From contig JAYESD010000002.1 in the NCBI GenBank assembly GCA_036927565.1, positions 82,211,735-82,275,734 of the forward strand: DNA of 64,000 nt, written 5' to 3'. This document shows positions 1 to 9,256 of the stretch, piece by piece. Both the position numbers and the translations under genes were made by a program. The stretch's first letter is position 1. Each line of letters starts with the position of its first letter. The notes beneath the pieces were generated by a model, which made no database searches, was not told the origin of the DNA, and saw only the letters and a program-made list of their open reading frames with translations. The stretch comes from Tuctoria greenei (Eukaryota; Streptophyta; Magnoliopsida; Poales; Poaceae).

Positions 1-148
1 AATGCGAGATGATATATATTATATGTATTTGCATCTTCTGAAATCAACTTAGAACAATGTTGGTATATGGATTGCGTCCTTTTGCATTTGTGTACATATG
101 CGTTTCGACTCAATAATTTGGAAGTTTGGAAGTTTGGTCTTTCAGATA

Positions 149-988
149 ATGATGTCTCGGGCATGTAGCCGATTGAAGGAGGAGCGCTTGGCGTGGCGCA
201 AGAACCATCCCCATGTATGTACATATGGCACAACGGTCGCATGGTTGTATATACATATGTATCTGTAATTGATTGATGAACTTAACTGTAGTTTGTTTTT
301 CCATCTTGTTTGTTTTTGGTATTTTCAATTTCTCCGCGTAGGGTTTCTCTGCAAAGCCTGAATCGGGAGATTTATTGAAGTGGCAGTGCATCGTCCCCGG
401 TAAAGAAGGGGTAAGTCATGAAGTACAAGCACAATATGAGTTTAACCATCGTCGTCCTATTAATAAATTTCTTTTGCAGACTGAATGGGAAGATGGTTAC
501 TACCCCCTGACAATCTGCTTCTCTGAGGACTATCCCTTGGTGCCTCCAAGATGGGCCTTTCCAATTGGGTTCTTCCACCCAAATGTCCATCGTTCGGGAG
601 CACTCTGCATCGGGATTCTTAATCAAGAGACTGTAAGATAGACCTATTTTGTTCATGTAATTATTACTTATAATTTTTGTCGAACTTATTTGAACTAGTT
701 TCTTATATTGCTTAAATTATATTTCGTAGGGGTGGTGCAGTGCTTTTACAATCAAAACTATACTACTTGAAGTTCAGCGTTTGCTGCATCAACCAAATGT
801 GCTTGATGTTGAAAATGATTGCTATAATCTACTTATCAAGGTTAGATGACACTTTGACTTAGTGACCAATGTAGGTTATTCATTCCTCCTTCGACATTTG
901 TTAATTTAAATAATGTCAATATTTTCAGGATCCAGCGGAATATAAGAGACGTGTTCGGGAGCAAGCAGGACAGTACAATTTAGATTGA
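149..988 (+). CDS. SCE1: SUMO-conjugating enzyme E2 (SCE1/UBC9-like), five exons
   Basis: Exons are 149-214, 342-410, 480-632, 730-840 and 929-988, all with GT-AG introns, giving 459 bp or 152 residues. In the known family this enzyme accepts SUMO from the E1 on a cysteine and transfers it to target lysines in nucleus and cytosol. The N-terminal helix (RLKEER..WRKNHPH), the TEWEDG turn, the FSEDYP loop, HPN at residues 78-80, the catalytic Cys88 (codon 606-608) and the C-terminal EYKRRVR helix are all present. Differences from typical plant SCE1 are a loop about 5 residues shorter near residues 26-35, and His where the family has the catalytic-site Tyr just after HPN (HPNVH). ATG at 149 or 152 is possible, and a polypyrimidine-AG at 131-145 may be a 5'UTR splice acceptor. 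It lies inside a CACTA element, so it is probably a captured copy; its activity is unknown. Confidence 0.85.
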
Positions 989-1189
989 TCGATGGGAGCT
1001 TCATCGTCGATTTACAATGAATGTAGCATGATTTTTGTTCAGTGTGTAAAGAAATTATCTTTGAACAATTGTAAAGACTCTAATAGTGTATTATCACAAT
1101 TAAACCAACCTCACTAGTGATCGAGCATTTCCTATAATGCATTACTGTACTAGTATCCGCTCATCTGTGTTTTTTTCCTGATACAATTT

Positions 1190-1718
1190 TCCCCGCAACG
1201 ACTACATACGGTTGTGATAATTGCAACGACTACATCCCTGTAATTTCAATGAAAACCGCTTGTGATAATTGAACAACTACATACGGTTCTTAAACAATGA
1301 CCGCCACTGAAAATACATGATCTTCTAAGGCCATTGTTAACCAAGAACCGTCTATGAAGTTCATTGCATTACAGGCGGTTATTAATTAAGAACCGCCTAC
1401 GAAGGTCATGTATTTACCCAGGCGGTTGTTTTTTAAAATCCGCCTGTGAAGTTCATTGCATTACAGACGGTTCTTAATTAAGAACCGCCTATGAAGATCA
1501 TGTATTTACCCAGGCGGTTGTTTCTTAAAATCCGCCTGTGAAGTTCATTGCATTACAGACGGTTCTTAATTAAGAACCGTCTGTGAAGATCATGTATTTA
1601 CCCAGACGGTTGTTCTTTAAAATCCGACTGTGTTGTTCTGTCATCACAGACGGTTATTATATCATTCATCATCACAATCGCATATTTTTAAGGACCGCCT
1701 GTGTTTGAAAATTTGAGG
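1190..1718. repeat. CACTA-A0 subterminal palindromic repeats with a 92-bp tandem array
   Basis: Short inverted units of the type aaccgcctgtgaag / aggcggttctta recur throughout. Between about 1362 and 1630 a unit of about 92 bp is repeated roughly 2.8 times; it begins attgcattacag and contains catgtatttaccc and ttaaaatccg. In CACTA elements such subterminal repeats are the binding sites for the TNPA-type protein. Related blocks occur at 33720-34020 and 42700-43040. The stretch 989-1190, between the SCE1 stop and this block, shows no recognisable gene. Confidence 0.75.
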
Positions 1719-1747
1719 CGCCCGTAAAAATGCTTTTTGTAGTAGTG
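1719..1747. repeat. Right terminal inverted repeat of CACTA-A0
   Basis: The reverse complement starts CACTACTACAAAAAGCATTTT and continues into GGGCGCC, matching the left terminus of CACTA-D at 42672 nearly base for base. Confidence 0.8.
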
Positions 1748-2140
1748 GTATTATCACACGCCATTTCTAAAACCGTCTGAAACGAAAAGCCTGTGATAAT
1801 ATGCAATTTCACAAGCGGATAAGTGAAACCGCATGTGAAGACATATTATCAACGACGGTTCTTTACTTAGGCTAGTCGCCTATGAAGACATATTATCACA
1901 GGCAGGTCGTGCAGCATATATAACCACATGTGATAATTGTGTTATCACATGAGGATCTTTACCTATGTCAAGCCGCCTGTGAAGACAATTTATGGCAGCT
2001 AGTTTGTACCATAACAGTAACCGCCTGTGATAATTAGGTTATCACAGATTGTTCTTAACCTATATCTAGCTGTCTGTGATAATGATATTTCACAGGCAGG
2101 TCTAGCCGTAGATAAATAACCGCTTGTGATAAGGTATACC
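1748..2140. repeat. CACTA-A 3' subterminal repeats
   Basis: Repeated degenerate units such as cacaggcggtt, tgtgataat and aaccgcctgtgaag occur in both orientations. They lie between the end of CACTA-A0 and the 3' flank of ORF2. The 3' flank at 2140-2330 is duplicated in inverse orientation at 46155-46325 in CACTA-D. No TIR is visible on the left side. Confidence 0.6.
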
Positions 2141-2329
2141 CTATGCAGTACTACCTACTATTATTTCTAATTTCCAGGTCAATTCAATACAATCACAGAA
2201 GTCAATAATATCATCATAGAAGTCAACAATATCATCATAGAAGTCATCTCATAGAAGTCAATTTCAATAAAACAATATAGATATGTACAAGTTACACATA
2301 CAAGTCATCTCATAGTTTACAAGTTTTCA

Positions 2330-5300
2330 CTAAAAACTGTTTCTATTGGCATAGTCGCAAAGCTCTGGCACATCAGCTATTGCACCATTCTCATCAAAGA
2401 ACTCCCCTCTTTTGTGCAAAATTTCGCGATGCACGAATTGACACAGTTCAGTAGCAATCTTGTCGGCTCCTCCACCAGAAATACTTTTACAAACCGACCA
2501 TTCTTCGTTCACATTCTTCGTGTGCTGCAATGAAACACATAACAAGGTTTAGAATGTGTTGGTTTGAACAATCTCAAAGTAAAGATCAAAGTGAGAGTAT
2601 ACAGGAATTTATTTGATATTTTTGGAGCAGTTGTACTATGAGCAATTGAATTTTGTAGTTGGAATCAAAATATGAAAATAATGTTTCTGGTAATATTGAA
2701 CAACAGAGAATATAAGTATTAAACTATACTAGTTACAATGAAAATGAAACTCAAAAGTAAGAAAATAAGATATCGGACATTAAGGATAACTTACATCCTC
2801 ACGATTCACTCTATATTCGCTGGCGGTCCGAAGATGCTCACATACATAATACCCGCATAAGAAACTCCCAGCAGGCTGCTTCGGACAAGAATAATATGTT
2901 TTAATGTCCAATGCATTCGTATTAGGAGGTCTCGGACCGCCAAGCAGTTCCGTGTAAAACCACCAAGCGCTGTAATACAAGAAATGTCATATAAAACTTC
3001 CATCCTTCTATCCTTCTTAAGTTTTGCGATTGATTTTTGAAATTATTTTTTTTCATGTGCTTGAACTGTACCTAGTCTTGATCCGCCTTGACTTCAAATA
3101 GAATCTTTGCAATCTGTGTAGGGTCAAGGATAACTGTCTTGCATTTCATCTTTTCATTATCCATGTATTGCATCCTATTGAAGAAGTCCAGAATTGTTAT
3201 AATCTCACGAAATGTGTATGCGTGTAGTAATAAAAGCAAATACAAAATATCAGAGGCACTTACAAGCACCATACGAGTAGCAGGTTGATTTCGAGCATGC
3301 CCCGATGGAAAAGGGTATGCAACTCTTCAAATAAAATGACTCATTTATCTCCTCCAGTGCTCCAGAATGCATCTTTTGGAACATCAATTGTGACGCAAGA
3401 AAAATCATATTTTGTGCTGGTAGTGATGTACCACTCCTGCATTCTTTTGAGCGGGGCAGGTTGTTTGCTAAGTTGTACGGATGTCATGAATGGCTTCCCA
3501 TTCTCAAATTTAGGAGGAACATCCTCAAGCTTATATATTGGAACTCCTGGTTTAACTAAAGTCGTCCGCCGATTATACATGACACCGTCTTCTTCCCATT
3601 CCTCAATATCTTCTAATGCTGGCTCATGAGAAGAACGAGATGCATTCGATTTTCTAATATTTTCCTTCATAGTTTCCAAATACTTTAACACTTCTGATGA
3701 AGGTTTCTTCATTTCGTATGAGCTAACTTTGATAGGCACTGATGATCGAGGAGTAGTTGTCGGAAGTTGGACACTTGCTTGTTGTTGAACCTGTTGTTCA
3801 ACTGATTGCTCTTTACTCCCAGCAGCTGGCTCTAGTACTACTTCAAGCTGTTGCTCAACCAGTTGCTCTTTACTAGCAACAGCTTGATCTTGTATTGCTT
3901 GAAGCTGTTGTCCAACTTGTTGCTCTTGGTTATCTTTACTAGCAAGGTTACTATCATCCTTGCTGAGATATAAGGGTAGTGGATCTTTCTAGACTGGGAG
4001 TAGATCTTCTTGGACTTTCGCCTTAGAAGCTGGGGTTGTAGTATTTTGAGATGCGACGGGGCTAGAAATCGGCTCATCATCCAACACGATATTGCATCGG
4101 TGCCAAAGGATTAATTGGTTGATAGCATGCCCCAGAGTCGCGATCCCCTCATGTGTGATGTGGTCTATTTTATAATCTTCATAATCATTATCAATGATCT
4201 GAAGAACTTTCACCACAGCATAATACAACTGAAGTGGATTGCAGTTGAAGTCACGATCAGGCTTTGCCATAGCAGTGGCAACCTGTTTGGTTTTGTTCCA
4301 TGCTCTGCCGATCGGGACAAGAAGACGACAAGATTTGTCCTTAGCAATATCATCGACGGCGAACTTATGGGTTGACCCTGAGCCTGGCACAGAATCTACG
4401 CTGCTAGGGTAGGCAGTTGGAGATACCAATTGCTCCTTTAGCACGGAAACCATCATTGTACTCGGTGCCACTAATTGTCCTGATTGTCTAAGTTGTTCCA
4501 TTATTTCTTGCACATTTCCTTGACCTTTTGAGCAATTGTTTCATCAATTGTTTTCTTGAACTTCTCACGTCTTCTATATGTGTCTCTATCTTTAGAGACT
4601 GCTCGAACCCATCCACTATGTTCAGGGTTTTCTAGGATAGCAGTAAGTTGGTCATTCTCCCTCTTCGGCTTGAAGAGACCCTTCTGTTGCTTTTCAATTA
4701 CTTCTTTCCTTTTTTCCTCTACTTCATTCATAGAGTCGGGCTTTTCAAGTTTGCCCTCGCTGGTCAAACCTGGCCGAGCAAAGACCCACCACCGAGTTCT
4801 CTCATCGCAGCTTTCTAACGGGTGAGGATTGCCCTTACTGTTAATTTAGTCTAATATCTTCTTCCAGTTCTGGATTTTGGAGGCATATCCGGCAGACCCC
4901 AAGTGATGATGGTATTTGTTCTTTTGGACAAGCTCTGACCTAGTTGCATTTAGGTCTTTAGCATCAGGTGTGGTCTTTTGACGAACAAGTTCTTGCCACT
5001 GAGCTTGTGTGATTTTTCCCATCTTCCTCGGGCTAGGGACCTTATTGTCCTTAACATAAGCATTCATTTCACTCTTCCAGCCACGAGACTTCTTGTCGCA
5101 AGAGACCAATGTTGCTTTCTTTACAGCTTCTTCCGTGCCTTTTGGGAAATTGAATTGTTTTTTTATCCTTTCCCACAACTAATTCTTGGTCTCCTCAGGT
5201 AATTTTCTCCAATTCTCGGTTGTTATCGGCACGAGCTCTCTAACAAGAAAATTGCATGCATTTTGGTACTTGGTAACTAAATTCAGTGGTTCTTGGGGAA

Positions 5301-5735
5301 GCCCACCTGGACCGACCCTTTTTATGTGCATGATGTGGTCCAATGGACCCTTATTGGGACCTCGTTGCCCTCGTTTCCGCTTTAGTGAACCTGAGGATTC
5401 ATCCATTGGAGAACCTTCTACGATTTTAGGACCCGAAGTCACCTCGTTGTCATCGCGATTAATCTAGGTATAAAAAAGTTATAAGTCTTTGTATACTTGA
5501 CAACCAACATTAATGTGAACTGCTAAAGTTAAGATTCATGATCCATACCTCGTCAACACGATCATATTCCGGGTCGAGATGCTCTGAAGTCTTTTTAATT
5601 TTTATATTCAGAAAAGGATTCGATGGATTGTGAAAGGAGCCTGAACTGCTGGAGTTACTAAACTTCATATTGTCTTCTTTATTGTTACTACCAGCACCAG
5701 TCTTCTTAGAGCTTTCTATCCTAGAACTAATAAGA
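2330..5735 (-). pseudogene. CACTA-A ORF2: Transposase_24-like plus Ulp1 (C48)-like protease, decayed
   Basis: Reading leftward, an acidic/Ser-rich exon (5735-5551) is spliced to 5465, followed by GQRGPNKGPLDHIMHI and the Trp/Arg-rich segment typical of plant transposase family 24 (5440-4850). A Lys/Glu-rich coiled segment (4767-4501), a DUF8039-like region (4513-4080), a Gln-rich linker (3990-3740) and the conserved ORF2 C-terminal part (3739-3341) come next. The Ulp1-like exons end with CPKQPAGSFLCGYYVCE at 2900-2840, where the Cys codon 2855-2857 would be the C48 nucleophile. The last exon is 2545-2330. In-frame stops occur near 5181, 4848, 4502, 3989 and 3341. The exon bearing the protease His is missing, although it is present in CACTA-D. 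Plant CACTA and Mutator-like elements are known to carry Ulp1-like domains. This copy is probably not functional. Confidence 0.75.
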
Positions 5736-5739
5736 CAAA

Positions 5740-6090
5740 AAATATAATGAATAGCATATTAACTCTACATGAAGTGTTGCATGAAGAAAAAGATGGAAGC
5801 ATTTTAGGGTTTGATAAGACATTCTAGGGTTTAAGGCGACTGACCAAGGTGATTGATCAGGTTCCATTCTAGGGTTTGAGGCGACTGACCAAGGCATTAG
5901 CTAGGCATGTGTATTGCTTGTATCAAAAGCCGACAAGAACAGTTATGTCAACAATTAAACAATAACAATTCACAATTCACAATGTTTTCAAGTCGCCTAG
6001 TCGACCCTAGTCGCCTACCCACCGACTAGGTCGACTAGGACGACTAATCGTCGACTAGGGCGACTAATCGATCCTAGTCAACTGAATGTG
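5740..6090. other. CACTA-A internal non-coding stretch
   Basis: No gene is seen. It holds two copies of a phrase around gcgactgaccaagg (about 5840 and 5885), which recurs at 15240. It ends in a short tandem of gtcgactagg/cgactaatcg units at about 5995-6080, immediately before the palindrome-rich LTR. Confidence 0.4.
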
Positions 6091-6093
6091 GCC

Positions 6094-7437
6094 TAGAGGA
6101 GGGGGGGTGAATAGGTCCTTTTGAATTTTTTCGGAACCTGCAACACTTAACAACCAGATCAAAACTCAAGATATCGGACTAATCCGGTCAAGTGCGGACT
6201 AGTCCGGTGTGCACCGACTAGGTTATTCAAGTTTGATCGATTAATTTGATTCTAGGATGTATGCATCAGAAATATACTTGTAGTTGAAGTTGATTAAGAA
6301 CTAGGGTATACTACAAGTCAATCTTATATTTAATGTTTCAACGTAAAGTAAGCAAGATTGATTGAAACCCTAGATTGATATGATGTATAAGAACGATAAA
6401 CACAAAGTAAGAACACAAGCAATTTATCCCGTGGTTCGGTTCCCACAGAGGCAACCTACATTAACGTTGAGGAGTCCACAAAAGGACCGGGTCTTCTCCA
6501 ACCCTACCCTCGTCGGATCACCACGAAGGCCAATCCTCTTCTCTTATCACAAAGGGTAAATAACCAAATTCAAGGGGCCTTCTCACACATTGAGGGCTCC
6601 CCTAGATTACAACAAGAACTCCACCAAGAACACACTCGAATGATTATAATGAAAATCACAGAAGTGTGTTAGGGAATCAAACCAAGAGATCAATGAGTGA
6701 TGAATAGTGTCTCTCCAATGTTCCAAAGTGTATCCTCAAGGGATTGACCTTTGTGGCTTTTGATTTCGTGGAGAGATGTGTTTTTGAGGCTCTTGGGAGG
6801 TGTGACGGCGCAGGGGTTCGTGAGTTGTAAAAGTTGGGTCGTGCACATCTATTTATATGGGGTTTCTAAAAATGACCGTTAGGGTTTAGGAAGATCGGAC
6901 TAGTCCGTGGTGGACACCGGACTAGTCCGGTGTGCTGTGTGTAGCAAACCCTAGGTGTCCCGAAATATTGAACTAGTCCGGCTAGAAGCGGAATTGTCCG
7001 ATTTCGCTTCTGGAAATCTCCGGACTAGTCCGATGGATATCGGACTTGTCCCGAAAAGTGAAATCCTAAGTGAATTGGGTGACAAGTGTGCACTTGGAGG
7101 ACTTGTCAGATTTAGGTCAGAGGGTTTTCGGACTAGTCCGTGCTAATATCGGACTTGTCCGATTTTCATCAGAATGATATCGGACTAGTCCGTTGTGTGA
7201 TCGGACTTGTCCGACTTTGTGCAACTTGTGAAGTGTTTTGAGGACTAGTCCGCACTGGGGAGGACTAGTCCGATTCCGGTCAGAAAGATATCAGACTAGT
7301 CCGTGGTGATATCGGACTTGTTCGATCTTGTGCAAAGAGATATCAGACTAGTCCGGTGTCGTTCGGACTAGTCCGGTCCTATATAAACTTGTGCAATGTG
7401 TGCGTTTATTTGTGGTTGAGCCCTTGGGGTGTGTTTC
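6094..7437 (-). mobile_element. LTR of a Sirevirus-like copia family, minus orientation, interrupted by Copia-1
   Basis: Reading on the minus strand, the right part carries many copies of CGGACTAGTCCG alternating with CGGACAAGTCCG (7400-6880). A TATA-like tataaata follows at about 6855, then a splice-leader-like region, and finally a cccccccctcctctaggccacattca end at about 6094. The same sequence, truncated, lies in plus orientation at 31660-32750. Copia-1 is inserted at 7437/7438 with a 5-bp duplication, so this LTR continues from 14216. Its outer start beyond 14216 could not be fixed. Palindromic CpG-containing repeats in LTRs are known for Sireviruses. Confidence 0.6.
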
Positions 7438-9194
7438 TGTGAGACCTATGTGTGCTGAATACATTGGCTTTGACAATAAAAGTTTTGAATGCTGCCATAA
7501 CATCTTTTTAGCAAGATCTGACTCTAGCTCCGATCTTCTGCAAGGTCCGACAATAGGTCCGACTTTCTTTGTCTAGATCCGACATGTTTTTCGGTAGCTC
7601 CGGTGAGCTTTGTCTTTAGCTCCGGCATGTCTTTGTTAAGCTCCGATATGTTTTGCTGGGTCCGACTTATGTTTGTTAGCTCCGACCTCTAGCTCCGACT
7701 TTTGGGATGACTAGTTCCGACTAGTTTTGGTTAGCTCCGGCGCTAGGTACGACTAGCTTTGGTAAGCTCTGGTGCTAGGTTGTACTAGCTTTTGTAAGCT
7801 CCGGCTCAAGCTCCGGTTAGCTTTGGCAAGGTTCAGAGCTTGATCGCAATGTTCCTGCTTTTATCTTGCAATGTTTCAAACTTGCTTTATATTCTTGGAA
7901 AGATTGCTTAGTATTCATTTGATAAGTTTTTGGTGCGTTTTGGTTGATATGGATGATATCGTTTTGATATGCTTTGCAACATGCTTATGTGAGGTGCTCA
8001 CGTAAGGTGTTGTAGTTTCGGAACTAACTTGAGTCAAGTCGAGGACTTGGGCTCATACAAATTGGTTGTTTATTCATGTGCAGGTGTTGCTTGAGTTCAA
8101 GACATGGCTGGTGACGGGATCCATTGAACTAGTCTTAGGGATAAGACGAGGTTCAACAACCATGTTTGGGGGGAATTTTTGGTTGAGTTGGTCGGGAGGT
8201 TGCACATCATGTTTGAATCAAGAACAATGCATATGAAGGTATCGTGGACATCATTGGAAGATGTTTGCACGTGTGCAAGGAGTGCATGGACGTGGCTACA
8301 TGGTTCTGAGGTGTGATCAAGAGATGTGGACGTAAAGAATTGGTCGGAAAGGTCCAACCGAGGCTGAGTCGGGTTTGACTCAAATATGGAAATATTTGAG
8401 TTGGTTATGATAGGATTTCGTGTGGTTCATGAATTTGAGTTGTTTTAGGAATGTGTGATATGTTCCTAAGGTGTTTGGAAGTCTTAAGATTGCTTCTATC
8501 TGCGTATAGAAGAGTCCTAAGAAGTTATGGAAAGTTTCGATTCGTGATCATAGTAGGTTGGAGTCATAGTTGAGATTGGGTTGACCTAAGGGCTGGTTAT
8601 ATAAGAAAGCAAGGCCAAAGCTCGTGGTGCACGACTTGGGGCTGTTCCTCTTGTGTTCTATTGAATATAATTTGTAGTTGGAAGGAACTTTTGTGTCTTG
8701 TTCGTCCGATTTGTTCCAGACGTAGTTGGAAGGACCTTTTGTCGGTGGTTTTATCATAACTCGAGTTTTACAGATCCAATTGACGTCATTCTTTTTGGGT
8801 TGTCTTCAAAACTTGATTATCTATCATCTATCAAAATTTCATGGTCATTTTATTTGTTGTTTCTGATCTACACGAGTTTCTTTGCAGTGTTCCAGAACTA
8901 TTTTTCTCGGGTAGGACAGATTGACCTTTGTTCGATCTTTCAATAGTAACTTGAGTTTCTCTCGACGGTTTTGAGTGATTCTTGTTGTGTTGTCTTCGTG
9001 AATTGATTCTCTCTGATATCTATCACTTTTGTCATGGTGAAACACTTTTGGATTAGTCTCACACACGATTTATTTAATAGATCATTTTTCTGCCGAAGGT
9101 GTTGGGATTTAATTATTTCCACTGCGTAAGATTTTTAAATCTACTATTCACCCCCCCCCCTCTGGTAGCTTTTTATATGATCTTCTATCCTACA
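7438..9194 (+). repeat. Copia-1 5' LTR
   Basis: It runs from TGTGAGACC to CTATCCTACA, 1757 bp. The first 400 bp hold an irregular array of agctccgac / agctccggc motifs (about 7500-7830), much longer than in the Copia-2 LTRs. A polyC stretch followed by tctggtagc lies near the 3' end, as in the other copies. Confidence 0.9.
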
Positions 9195-9209
9195 ATTGGT
9201 AGCAGAGCC
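9195..9209 (+). promoter_or_regulatory. Copia-1 primer-binding site
   Basis: The bases attggtagcagagcc directly follow the LTR. They resemble the usual tggtatcagagc complement of initiator tRNA-Met, with one changed base. Confidence 0.75.
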
Positions 9210-9256
9210 ACGGTGCTCTAATCATTGTGACTTGCACGTGTTTTTTACTAATCATC

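Larger units (their letters stand above)
1..1747 (+). mobile_element. CACTA-A0: right part of a CACTA element carrying a SUMO E2 gene
   Basis: The first ~60 bases match 30395-30470, the segment that covers the TNPD stop and the start of the CLSY-derived sequence in CACTA-B. They appear to include the last codons and TGA of an off-window transposase. The match stops near 61, where the SUMO E2 unit begins. The right end at about 1719-1747 reads inward as CACTACTACAAAAAGCATTTT, the same terminus as at 42672. Upstream of it, the subterminal repeats from about 1250 align with 33720-33790 in CACTA-B. The bases gta at 1748-1750 would be one side of the 3-bp target duplication; the left end is outside the window. 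Confidence in the CACTA assignment is high, but the left boundary is unseen. Confidence 0.8.

Noticed and set aside
1190..1720. Regularly spaced repeats resembling a CRISPR array
   Set aside because: The units are palindromic, variable and in both orientations beside a CACTA terminus in plant DNA; they are transposon subterminal repeats.
3072..3288. Plus-strand frames over the CACTA-A ORF2
   Set aside because: Antisense shadows of the Ulp1-like exons.
9195..9215. tRNA gene next to the LTR
   Set aside because: Only the short tRNA-complementary primer site is present, with no cloverleaf.
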